A DNA stretch of 64,000 nucleotides, taken from contig JAYGXS010000004.1 of NCBI GenBank assembly GCA_036362985.1, positions 71,892,408 to 71,956,407 on the forward strand, in the 5' to 3' direction. How positions within the stretch are numbered: the first letter of the stretch is position 1; every line of letters begins with the position of its first letter. Source of the stretch: Ligula intestinalis. Lineage: Eukaryota; Platyhelminthes; Cestoda; Diphyllobothriidea; Diphyllobothriidae. Positions 56,801 through 63,981 of this stretch are shown piece by piece. The notes under the pieces are model-generated. The model worked only from the letters and a program-made list of their open reading frames with translations. It was not told where the DNA came from and did not search any database. The translations under genes were made by a program, and so were the position numbers.

Positions 56801-59800
56801 TCGCCTCTGCTATGAGTCTCAGACTTTTTTACGATTACCTATGACTAAGGATTCCCGACGGAATCCGAAACGTCAGGAAAATAAAGTCCTTGTTCCAGTG
56901 ATCACATTGTCTCTGTACCGTCTGGAATAAAGCCTTCCTATCAGAACCGCTCTAGGCTTCTTCTGCCTATTAGTCGGGTCCGAAAATCTGGGTTATAACA
57001 GGCAGACCATATTCAGACTTTCTAACAGAACATGCATTTGGAAAGTAAGAGGGATCGATAATGGGATTCGACGTTGAGAACAAGTCAAGATAGGCTAAGC
57101 TATATCGAACTTAGCTAACTTCACCGACCAAAGGGAGTTAGTCAAATATTAGTTATTGATGCAGAAAATTTTAAACCAATTCAAGTGTTGTGCGCAACAC
57201 AAACTTGAACAAGCGGGGATAAAGGCATGTTCTGCAAATACATGACAAACGGAATAAGTACAGCAAGTTATGTATACATAACAATATGGCAAACGGCCAC
57301 TACATGACCAATCAGATAATATGTAAGTGTGTTTTCGTTAAAACCACAGATAACAACTGCCGTTCTTAAAGTTCCCCTATTCAGTTAGTCGAAGTGGTCT
57401 TTCCAAGCGTCGATCTAGCTCGGTAACAAGACTTAATAGACGCGTTTTAAGGTGAGGGGCGTTGGTATCGCAGGGGCTTAAGTTAATAGGAAAGACCCTA
57501 GCCAGTGACATCTCCTGGTGGAAGGAGAAAAGATAAAACGCCAGGTGAAAGGAATTGTTTATTCTGTACAGAAGAAATGGACGATAGGCAGGTAGAAATG
57601 GACTGTCAGAGTAGCGCAACACCGTGCCTCAGTGTGTTAGGATGTTAGCTGAACCAAATGCTAGCAACGTTTGGAGGCTTTCCTAAGGCGTCGAGCTTAG
57701 CCGAAATGTCTTTGTTCGTTAACTCCGGCCGCATAACAGGCGATGACTTTATACACGGGATGACCTTAGACGCATGCACGCACGCATGCACATGAGCGTC
57801 TGCAAGAAGCGAGGGTCAACTGGTCGCGTGACGTTATCCCAATGCGGTCAACCAGGCAACAAGAGAACGTGCAGACAATTTCTTATAAACCACTGTCACC
57901 CCCTGACAAAGAGAGTTGCAACAGCGGACGCGTGGCGACGCCAGTCCGCTCCCAATGCCGGGCTCGCCCCGAGGCGGGACACAAAGAGTTGCAGCCACAC
58001 CGGATAGCGAGGACGCTGGAGATCAACCCAGCGAGACAAGAGCACCCGAGAAAGGTCCTCCGAGTTTTGTAGACCATAAAATTTCCTCCGAATGGATTCC
58101 AGAATTATGCTCTTCTTGTGTTCTTCTTTGAGGATTTCAACAGAACGTATTTAAACGGTGACACACGTCAGATGTCATCATTATAACACTAGCGACGCCG
58201 AACCGGTCGTTATAACACAGTGGACTGCGTCCAAAGGGAAGTGGGCGCGTGAATCTTCCCAGGTGCCGAGAGCGGTGGTTGTGCGAGTCCACCTTAAAGG
58301 ATGATTGGCCAGACTGGTGCGTGCGCACTTCATTAAAGCCGCCAGAGGTTGAACGTTGGCGTGGTTTGCGGCACCTGGCATTGGCTGTCTCAGAGGCCGA
58401 CATCAGTGCATGTTCATTCTTTAGCAGCAATGACTGTTCGCGTGGAGTGAGTCACTACATGGCAAGGTCCCTTCAAACTACCCAAAATCACTTGGACAAC
58501 ATATATTGGCTAAAGCAGGGACAGCTGCAACCGTGTTACGCAAACCCATAGAACTTCATGCAGACGCTGCAGTTGCCATGTTTCAAAGCCATTAATTCAC
58601 CCGCTTGCGTTGAGTTAATTTTTCCGATGCCAATAATCTTCTTAACTCCGATCAGGAGACACGGACTGCAATTTGTTTAAAGAGACTTCATTGAAAGCAT
58701 GTGCATACTCACCAAAAATTCTTGCGAATTACAGACGATAAAGCCTAGGTTAAAATCTGGTAGTTTGCGGGTGCAGCGTTGAGATACTATCCATAAGTGA
58801 TCAGTTCAGTACCACCAAATTCCTATTGGTAACGATTTTCGATTGGAATCATCATGCGTTATTTTGAACCCTAGGAAGAGCATAAAAGGAGTTGACCCGT
58901 TCAATACGCAAGAAAGAAATCCTGTCACGAAGTCATTACTTTTATTAACCTGAACTTGTTTATTTACAGTCTATCGCCAGGTTATTGCAACGACCAGTCA
59001 CGGACCAGCCGAGGGAGATGAGATCGACGTTAGGGAGGGTGACATTATGACTGTTCTTGTCGACCTCTCCGATGGTAGGTCCACCAACACTCTTAATTCA
59101 TTTTAGCCCCGTACAGTGAATGTATATTTGCGCTTTTGGAGGCTTAAATACTACGAATATTACAAAATATTTTCTCATTTTTTTAAAACATCGTTTGTTA
59201 GAAAGTTATTGTCTGGCCCTATTGTGAGTTGTCTTAGTTCCGCAAATGCTCCCATGTTTGACTGGAAAAGTCTATTTGCCAACCACATATATTTTGGTAA
59301 TTCATCATCGAGCCTGTACAATCGGAGTGATGATTAAAATCTTACAGTTGAATGGGGTTTATAAGTTTTTTTATGATTAAAACTCATCGTTTTCATACCG
59401 TATTCATGACCAAATTGGCATGTTCACGTCATCAGACAGGAGAAGGGGGACATAAGGTGAGTTGTGAGTATTGGTCGTGGGTCGAGTACGCGGAGTGGCA
59501 CTGACTTTGCGGCTAGCGAATCCAGAAGACGCTAAAATAGGCGCTCTCTATGCGGTTTCCGACGCCGACGCCAGGTAGCGAACACATATCTTCCCCACCC
59601 CCTGCCAACAGTTGTTCACTGCGTGTACGTGACAGTGATCTTCCTTTTACGTACTCGACTCATGACCACTAGTGGCAGCCTACCCTACTGGACCCCTTCG
59701 CCATTTCAAATGACCACTACAGTACGGCCTAGAATTCGTGTAACATGCCGAAGTATGCGAAATGTCAATAATCTTTCGCTAATCGATATTGAGTAAGGTT

Positions 59801-61995
59801 TTAATACTCATTATAGTGTACTGTAATTTTGGAGTCATTTCAGTCACGATATTATGCTAGCTTTTTAGCGAGCTTCCTTCTGCCTGCTAGCAATACGCAT
59901 GTACTGTACAAAGCGGCTACTCAAGCAGTCTGCGTTGTTTTCATTGATTTTTACTGCCTTTATAAATTTAAATATATTTTATGGAAAACATGAACTAAAA
60001 AATTATTTATTGTACTCAGTACGCCTTCTTTAATATTCATACTTAAAGAAAGGGTACTTCTTGGTTTAAAAAATTTCTAATTGTGAGCTTTTTTACATTT
60101 GTGAGGTGTTCATTCATAATACACCGTATCCGTCAATTTATTAATGCGCCTTTAATGTAAACAGCATGCTTCAACTCTGTTACAATATTTTTTGAAAACT
60201 ATGCAACCTTTTCCCAAACCGTAGGCAAAACCTTTTTCCTTAAACAGTATGCATATATTATGCTGTTTGGAAACCTTAATTCAGGTGTAGCTGTCAGCAA
60301 ATTTCAAAATTATTTGTCTTGTTCGATTTCTTCTGAAACTGAAAGACACCGTTTCTGTAAGTAAATTAAAGCGTAATTTCCTACCAAGAAAGAATATCTG
60401 GTGCATGTTTTCTATAAAATATTTGTGAATTTATAAAGGCAATCAAAATCCATGACAAAAATGCAGACAACTTTTGTAGCCATTTTTACGAGTCTTTATT
60501 TTAGAAGCGGTCGGAAACAAGGTCATTAAAAACCCGGCATCCTTAAGTGACCGAAAAAATTTTGGGTTAGACTGCACGATAATCAGTATTGCAGCACAAC
60601 TTAATGTTGATTTGCGTGTGATTACCAATCTTTCGCAAATTGCGGCATTTTGCTTGCAGTACTACCTATGTGATGGCGGCTCGTGTATAGTACGCCATTA
60701 TCTCGTTGTGACTGACAGACTTTGACCCAACTTTTACTAGTAAATTTAGGTCTACACCCATAAACCCTTGAATACACTGATCTAAATCGAGTAAAAAATT
60801 ATTTTTGGGAAAATTTTGGAGCTGAATCTGCAATATTTTCCATAGCCCATCCGCAGTTAAAGTGCCTTCGGTAGTTTATTGTTATTTCAGTTGACTCTGC
60901 TGTTAAAAATTCGCGGCCTCAGTGGGAGTCGAACCCACGCAGCAGGGATGGCTTTTGTGCAGCCGATTCTCTACCATTGAGCTACGAATTTAATCACACT
61001 TGCCTCAATTTACCCGCCCAACCTACCGCTCGTATGGAATCCACCAGTACGGATATAGTAAACAGACTGCCCCAACAGGATTTCCTAAATAATTATCTAC
61101 AATACACCAGAACGATTTCTAGGCTCACTTTATTATTAGGAGACTGCGAATTTGTCATAATTGCGTCAACTGAATTATTTAAATCTGTCAAAGGCTCCTC
61201 ATATCTTATTATGAAGTTTTCAATGTAAATTTTCTTGAAGGTAATTCATGCCAGCTCGATGAGCATTCCGCATAAGAATCTGGTATTTTATACGGCTTTC
61301 TTTGTGAAATGTCGGTTTTTCTGTTTAAAACCTTTACTTTTGGAAATGTCTTGCAAATTCTGCAGACAAAATGAAAACATATAACACGTTTTGAACGTGG
61401 ATGGGGAACCAAAAGATCGGCATACAATCACCTCCAGACTGGCACCAGTGATAATGGGTTGGCTTGCTCGGCTGATCGCCTTTTTCCTCCTCAACCGCAT
61501 GCAGGCACCTCCTTACTCTTCCTTCTATGTAACTTATTACAACTGCTAACAACCATTTAGTAGCAGCAATATTAAGAGTTACAGTGAGCCTGCTTCCAGG
61601 TGGTAAGATTGCTTCGTCCCCTCCGGCACCTAAATAAGTCGGTGCCTAGGCAGAGCCCTTCACAGTCACCTTCCGACCCGCTGCTAACTTATTAGCTTGC
61701 TCGACCAGTCTTCTCGTTTCCTCTTCACTTGCATTCCCCTTACCGGTTCGCCACGCTCACAGTTTTCGCACATTTTTCAAACGTAGGTTGGTACAAGTGT
61801 GCCCTGACAGATGGACGGGCGGGCTGGGTCCCGAAGAAAATCTGCTCCGAATTGGACGATCCCACGGCACGCCAACTGCATCTAAGCAGCTTTGCACTTT
61901 CCAGGGAAGCCAGCCGAGCTTACTCTGAGATGAAGAGGCAGGATCGCGGAACAGTCTTCCAGCGCCTGCTGGCCTTCTTCGAGACAGATCTCTAA
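38511..61995 (+). CDS. Ephexin-type RhoGEF, paralogue 2 (at least ten coding exons, N-terminus not located)
   Basis: Exons 38511-38842, 40712-40887, 45228-45380, 46148-46349, 47386-47481, 50459-50634, 52658-53014, 54974-55053, 58970-59074 and 61787-61995 join in frame for 627 residues and a stop. Order: basic/Ser-rich N-terminal region; WVDMPEVAKRGLAQNLTPEQ, which matches the ephexin signature just before the DH domain; DH domain (EIITTEASFNKSLSVLVE, YYITYVRNQSYQ, LPMQRVVRLRLLV); PH domain (ELLKEGEMNLL to RERWLDLL); SH3 (DEIDVREGD, GWYKC, GWVPKK) and a helical tail ending ETDL. By family it activates Rho GTPases. Exon lengths and phases equal those of paralogue 1. Introns hold PLE B, E and D pairs, all outside splice sites. 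The first exon boundary is uncertain. Confidence 0.88.
39685..40340 (+). mobile_element. PLE A lineage GIY-YIG fragment, decayed
   Basis: Plus strand: FIRGCNKLTYKTLSGDSEHK, then CIQYFNCSCGAKCIGRTTRH and VREYILAG. Compared with PLE A, YIG is CIG and the His of REH is Tyr; stops follow at VDPNEAFQ. Inactive. Confidence 0.75.
40712..40887 (+). CDS. RhoGEF paralogue 2, exon: DH domain start
   Basis: ARFEIITTEASFNKSLSVLV is DH conserved region 1 (the Glu that contacts the GTPase switch lies here), then LDKAHLFSNIQDIQATSTG. Acceptor aatttacttag, donor gtacgt. The counterpart in paralogue 1 lies left of the window. Confidence 0.9.
42132..42629 (-). pseudogene. PLE B polyprotein C-terminus with intact GIY-YIG motif
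   Basis: 165-codon open frame: HALPYVKTVSEATERIAAEL, then EIAHRPKATMRSQV, SGVVYRIPCSSGPCNYTGQT, GRVLASRINEHKRAV, ending RTTRTADTAD. All of the GIY-YIG landmarks (VVYRI, YTG, R, EH) are present, but it is cut from the RT part by frame breaks, and the RT lacks motif C. Confidence 0.85.
42779..43124 (-). pseudogene. PLE B reverse transcriptase remnant, motif C deleted
   Basis: Motif A (VSFDVPSLFKS) is in another frame from motif B (YKQIKGTPMGSPSFGL). After ENITFAQHEPVF the frame goes to RHLDEVV and a stop, where lineage D has WARYVDDNFVVIE. The catalytic YVDD block is lost, so the copy is dead. Confidence 0.75.
43737..45227. other. Intron stretch, very AT-rich, nothing recognised
   Basis: No coding or repeat match until the acceptor of the next DH exon. 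The segment 40888-41788 on the other side of the PLE pair is likewise AT-rich and empty. Confidence 0.5.
45228..45380 (+). CDS. RhoGEF paralogue 2, exon: DH domain middle
   Basis: LLLDLEDLFKADPTMKNICD, then VLFDYSEKKLTYYITYVRNQ. The YVRNQ segment is DH conserved region 2. Acceptor tttttttcaag, donor gtaagt; phases 2 in and 2 out. Confidence 0.9.
46148..46349 (+). CDS. RhoGEF paralogue 2, exon: DH domain C-terminal half
   Basis: SQPKLEEELQRLQRLPVCNG, then LDLNSFLILPMQRVVRLRLL. Same length and phase as 415-616. Acceptor cacgcgagtag, donor gtacgt. The frame is also open left of 46148 back to an ATG at 46074, which I take as chance because the acceptor alignment with paralogue 1 is exact. Confidence 0.92.
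46675..46875. mobile_element. Two hammerhead SINE copies in opposite orientation
   Basis: Minus copy 46679-46800 with the best-kept hammerhead; plus copy about 46805-46875 with ctgttga (core A changed), gggctaataaccca, gaaa, tggccatt. tRNA-like head between them (aactgagaggtcagtgattcaagactc region). Confidence 0.75.
46679..46723 (-). ncRNA. Hammerhead ribozyme in SINE, best-preserved copy
   Basis: Minus strand: GACTGG (stem I), CTGATGA, TGGCT AATA AGTTA (stem II, five pairs counting two G-U), GAAA, TTGCCATT (stem III, no loop), CCGGTC (stem I, six pairs with one G-U). Every core base is canonical. Confidence 0.8.
47386..47481 (+). CDS. RhoGEF paralogue 2, exon: DH to PH linker helix
   Basis: LISECNAQTGYMEKKERLLT, then LSTQLEFQSTMR; 32 codons as in 1745-1840. 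Acceptor catcttttag, donor gtgagt. Confidence 0.9.
47482..48345. other. Intron stretch, nothing recognised
   Basis: No coding or repeat match between the exon and the tRNA-like repeat. Confidence 0.5.
48355..48710 (+). repeat. tRNA-like repeat family 2, tandem remnant plus full unit
   Basis: 48357-48403 and 48656-48700 are near-identical tails (cgccaaacgcctagagtttt, cacttgggtcaactcaaatt). Between them a 5' module (gtcattctggtggattctag) and a tRNA-like cloverleaf at 48594-48667: ggcgttt paired with aaacgcc, gtagcttagcggtagagc D-arm, gcgggttcaaatcccgc T-arm. The anticodon loop lacks the usual T before the anticodon and the variable region is irregular, so this is a tRNA-derived repeat rather than a tRNA gene. 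Confidence 0.75.
49305..49601 (+). pseudogene. PLE E GIY-YIG endonuclease fragment with nonsense codon
   Basis: CIYSFTCSCEAGYIGRTMRR, LEKRMREHIPAWL, then SEAFRFIYCTPTHFSKGLRK and VLATAEAVAIRLEKPILC. A TGA follows Cys where the left copy has TGT; the frame then stays open to about 49845. The domain itself looks intact, but it has no RT part in this copy. Confidence 0.85.
49885..50003 (+). mobile_element. PLE D tail inserted in the PLE E tail
   Basis: tttacgattacctatgacta, aggattcccgacggaatccg, aaacgtcaggcaaataaaac and tgttccagtgatcgcatc match 56825-56905. The left E copy lacks this segment at the corresponding place, so it is nested. Confidence 0.75.
50459..50634 (+). CDS. RhoGEF paralogue 2, exon: PH domain start
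   Basis: AVAMENRELLKEGEMNLLLI, then VHLFFFTDLLLITRPKG; 176 bases as in 8283-8458. Acceptor tgcatctttgcag, donor gtatgt. Confidence 0.92.
50890..51080 (-). mobile_element. Hammerhead SINE copy, full length
   Basis: Minus strand: upstream module (cactcgttgatgagcg on +), tRNA-like head (gtggctcagtggttaggacg, then cgcaagttcggggc), ribozyme gactag, ctgacga, cggcttataaatca, gaaa, tggccttt, ccagtc. Stem I pairs at five of six positions. Confidence 0.75.
51178..51496. mobile_element. Pogo/Tigger-like non-autonomous element
   Basis: Ends cagtagctgccggttatcaa and, complemented, cagtagtcgccggttattta. TA follows the right end; the left TA is separated by one base. Internal aagccca and gggcttaat motifs as in 34343-34870, with a shared interior (agagagatgagaatttcact), but about 200 bases shorter. 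Confidence 0.75.
51500..51615 (-). mobile_element. Hammerhead SINE ribozyme fragment
   Basis: Minus strand: ctgattgagggtggctaata, agccagaaatggccatt, cgagtc. The first core block is disrupted; stem II and GAAA remain. Confidence 0.6.
51650..52225. repeat. A-rich, G-poor low-complexity tract
   Basis: Dominated by short words such as aaactaaa, aataaaac and ctaaaac without a fixed period. No coding signal. Confidence 0.6.
52287..52353. repeat. Strong hairpin
   Basis: tcagaagaaa, ggggg, gcattcgccggg faces cccggtgaacgc, cccccccc, ttttcttctga. Nearly 30 pairs with a tiny loop, inside an intron of paralogue 2. Confidence 0.8.
52658..53014 (+). CDS. RhoGEF paralogue 2, exon: PH domain middle with long loop
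   Basis: EKFYVLEVCPLEKIKAFVER, a His/Ser-rich loop, then QEFPLCLTVEMPDGTKKNYH and LVADSL. Four codons shorter than 10609-10977. Acceptor ttgatctag, donor gtaagt. Confidence 0.92.
53015..53720. other. Intron stretch, nothing recognised
   Basis: No coding or repeat match seen before the PLE D2 fragment. Confidence 0.5.
53725..54010 (-). mobile_element. PLE lineage D2 tail with hammerhead-like fold
   Basis: Minus strand. Tail and coding end (the segment reading AINAQEG in sister copies). The ribozyme-like part at 53763-53804 reads ctgatga, cgaatcc atgac ggatttc, gaaa, cata, agg: six stem II pairs and intact core, ATA at the cleavage triplet. Confidence 0.75.
54020..54970. other. Intron stretch, nothing recognised
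   Basis: No exon or repeat match seen. Confidence 0.5.
54974..55053 (+). CDS. RhoGEF paralogue 2, exon: PH C-terminal helix
   Basis: NCRERWLDLLRLNYKDASQE; keeps the invariant Trp. 80 bases as in paralogue 1. Acceptor tttttattgcag, donor gtgagt. Confidence 0.9.
55478..56287 (-). pseudogene. PLE D GIY-YIG endonuclease part
   Basis: Open frame: GVGVAHRPEATIRRRVMRPK, AGVVYRIGCSCGQSNYVRET, GRLLQTRMAKHAALV, then SRELLESWFSGPQSINKRND. The YIG-type triplet is YVR here (Gly lost) and the motif His is AKH rather than NEH. The frame runs through the tail without a stop, so the natural C-terminus is unclear. Confidence 0.82.
55499..56906. mobile_element. PLE lineage D head-to-head pair with 13-base target duplication
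   Basis: Left copy (55499-56808, minus) carries the RT motif C region, GIY-YIG domain and tail. Right copy (about 56812-56906, plus) is tail only (cgattacctatgactaagga, cggaatccgaaacgtcagg). ttgtctctgtacc flanks both sides exactly (55486-55498 and 56907-56919), which marks the whole pair as one insertion. Confidence 0.9.
56142..56789 (-). pseudogene. PLE D reverse transcriptase, motif C onward, frameshifted at its end
   Basis: WARYVDDNFVVIERDKV holds the catalytic YVDD, then DEENNQLAFLDVLVCRKD and RVLRANGYAHNFVNQR (thumb). After WRTLPYVKK the frame slips in an A run (tttttt on + at 56290-56295); the other frame continues as EAVSRLLTP into the GIY-YIG part. Motifs A and B are absent because the copy is 5' truncated. 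Confidence 0.85.
57000..58965. other. Intron stretch, higher GC, nothing recognised
   Basis: 57700-58550 is richer in GC than the surrounding intron and has several overlapping ORFs on both strands, none recognisable or splice-bounded. It may be an unclassified repeat. Confidence 0.4.
58970..59074 (+). CDS. RhoGEF paralogue 2, exon: SH3 N-terminal half
   Basis: YRQVIATTSHGPAEGDEIDV, then REGDIMTVLVDLSD. 105 bases as in 13671-13775; ALYDY is replaced by VIATT. Acceptor gtttatttacag, donor gtaggt. Confidence 0.9.
59215..59335 (-). mobile_element. PLE E-like junction fragment
   Basis: gtcttagttccgcaaatgct, then cccatgtttgactggaaaag, then tctatttgccaac parallels 48848-48896. Decayed. Confidence 0.45.
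59735..60690. mobile_element. Foldback element, second whole copy
   Basis: Left arm: cagtacggcctagaattcg, aaggttttaatactcat, tttcagtcacgatattatgc. Right arm: ggtcattaaaaacccggcat, ccttaagtgaccgaaaaaat, tttgcttgcag. Same order, spacing and interior as 32575-33580. Confidence 0.72.
60905..61200 (-). repeat. tRNA-like repeat family 2, full unit
   Basis: Minus strand: 5' module (cctagaaatcgttctgg), then a tRNA-like part with cgtagctcaatggtagag (A box), aaaagccatccctgc, and gtgggttcgactcccac (B box, T-arm). Anticodon arm does not fold well; a repeat, not a tRNA gene. Confidence 0.75.
61210..61780. other. Intron stretch, nothing recognised
   Basis: Three overlapping minus-strand ORFs of about 70 codons; no family recognised. 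Ends in the acceptor of the last RhoGEF exon. Confidence 0.45.
61787..61995 (+). CDS. RhoGEF paralogue 2, last exon: SH3 C-terminal half and tail
   Basis: WYKCALTDGRAGWVPKKICS, then a helical tail (SREASRAYSEMKRQDRG, FQRLLAFFETDL) and TAA. 209 bases as in 19947-20155. Acceptor tttttcaaacgtag. Confidence 0.92.
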
Positions 61996-62174
61996 AGGAG
62001 CTAAAATCAGGGCTCAACTTCGTAGCATGACATTCACGCTCCTGTTTTTTGCTTGACATCAACCTGCCTTCTCCCCTATTCAGATTTTTCTATGATACTT
62101 CTGTTGACCGGAATCCTTTTTTTGAATACCGAGAGATGAGACTTTCCTTTTGTTTCTGAGAGAATACTTTCAAA

Positions 62175-62180
62175 AATAAA
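62175..62180 (+). terminator. Likely poly(A) signal of RhoGEF paralogue 2
   Basis: AATAAA 180 bases after the stop codon, the first exact hexamer downstream. Confidence 0.55.
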
Positions 62181-62599
62181 AGTGAGGATCTGAACATGTA
62201 AAGTAAAGTAAAGTAAGTAAAGTATTTGCAGGACAATTAAAAAACTCGTCAAATTTCCCAATCGCTTCTTTCCCTTGGAAAAAGATAACTTACGCAGAAA
62301 ATCGTCAGCTTACTAGCTAAATAGAATGATTTTTAAAGAGGTAAATTATTATTGGATAGTTTTTCAATTGATCTTTGGTATGTGAATTTTGTTGCGGATG
62401 TTCTTCTTGTCGCGGCAATGAGTTTTTGTGCTACCATTGCCGTAGAAATGCGTCCGTGTAAGGAATGCCTCCAGTCCCATAATGAATCATCGCTGCTACA
62501 CGGCCTGCCATGAGAGCGTGCAACTGGAGCGTGGATCTCGATTTCTCGTCAGATCTGATTGGTCCACGTCTCCGACACTTTCCCGTCAAACGGATCAAT

Positions 62600-63175
62600 A
62601 AATAACTAATGTATCACCGGCAAACGTTAGGACTGCAGGATACGCATATTTCAAGCTTATTAGCTTTCGTCAGCTGTAGTTACCCGACTCGAGTACAGCA
62701 CAGAAACTGCCGCTTCACTCGAGTTTCGCACCCGCGACCAGTGAGTTTGAGACGAACGTCCTATCCACTGAGCCATCGGGTCGATGTCTTGCCGGTTGTC
62801 GATGCGGATACAGATTATAACGTAGGTGTACTCCGATCTGTTCCAGGATTCACCAACTCTGGCTGTTTCATCAGGCGAGGGGAGTTGACAGTTCAACTTT
62901 TTCTCAAGGCCGAAACAATTATGTTACTCGCTAAGTTTAAGTGGATAGGACATTCGTCTCAAGCTCACTGTTCTTGGGTTCGAAACTCGAGTGTAGCTTG
63001 AAATACGCCTATCCTGCAGTCCTAACGTTTGCCGGTAATACGTTGGTTACTTAAACTTAGCGAGTAATATAATTGCTTCTTCTTTGAGAGAAACTTGAAG
63101 TGTCAAGTCCCCTCACCTGACGAAACAGCCAGGGTTGGTGAATCCTGGAACAGATCGGAGTACACGTATGTACAG
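62600..63175. mobile_element. Inverted pair of hammerhead SINEs within a long palindrome
   Basis: Minus copy 62605-62800 has tRNA-like head and ribozyme; plus copy 62935-63035 has the head and 3' tail but lacks the first ribozyme core block. Flanking arms 62828-62941 and 63050-63168 also pair (gatctgttccaggattcacc with ggtgaatcctggaacagatc; gttactcgctaagtttaag with cttaaacttagcgagtaat). Confidence 0.8.
62632..62680 (-). ncRNA. Hammerhead ribozyme in SINE, second well-preserved copy
   Basis: Minus strand: ACTACAG (stem I), CTGACGA, AAGCT AATA AGCTT (five perfect stem II pairs), GAAA, TATGCGTAT (stem III), C, CTGCAGT (stem I; six of seven pair). Confidence 0.78.
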
Positions 63176-63179
63176 ATCA

Positions 63180-63780
63180 ATAAATATACGCAGCCTTGTT
63201 ATCTGGATGGCTTGCCAGCTGGTTATAACAGCTCTCATCGTGGTTGATTATCTTTTCCATCCTCTTTTGTGCTGGCTTTAGGAACAAACAGCCAGCCAAA
63301 CACACAGGTCGTGTTAGCAACAAGTATCAGGCGCGGGTCGTAACAGGCCCAAAACGCTATCTTCACAAGAACTAAAACTTAAAATCTCGCTTTTTCGGTT
63401 ATTGCTTTTAAGAAATATCTTGCTTCGGGTGTTTTGATAAACATGTTGGACAGTAAAAACCTTTAAGGGACACAAAATGGTGAAATATTCGCTGAATATT
63501 CAATGAAGATTTCGGAATAATTGTAATTGACTACCAGAAATATCTATAAAGAAATACTTACGAACGGAAAGTTTTTTAAAAGACACATAGTTGTATGGAT
63601 ATATGGGCTCCGTCAATCTGTAGGAGAACAATTTAGTTCCGCTTCGCTTAGGAGTTCACAATTACAGCCCGTGTAGGCAGTCACGTGCTATTAATAAGCT
63701 ATAAACGGACATTGCGATCTCCCTTGTTTTACTGCGAGTGCCGCAGTACGGCTGCTGTCAGGGCCCGAGAATGAGACCAA
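63180..63780. other. Downstream stretch, nothing recognised
   Basis: No coding or repeat match seen. Confidence 0.5.
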
Positions 63781-63784
63781 ACAC

Positions 63785-63950
63785 AGAGCGGAAATATTGG
63801 GTTCGGTAAGGGACTAGTGAAAATTCATCAACGAGCGTCAATATCTCCCGATCTAAAGAGCCCATGGCTCAAAATTTAGAGCGTTAGACTCTGATCCAAA
63901 AATTTTGCGGATTTGAGCCTCAGGTGGGCACCAATTGGGGTTGGGTATGA

Positions 63951-63981
<31 letters not shown>

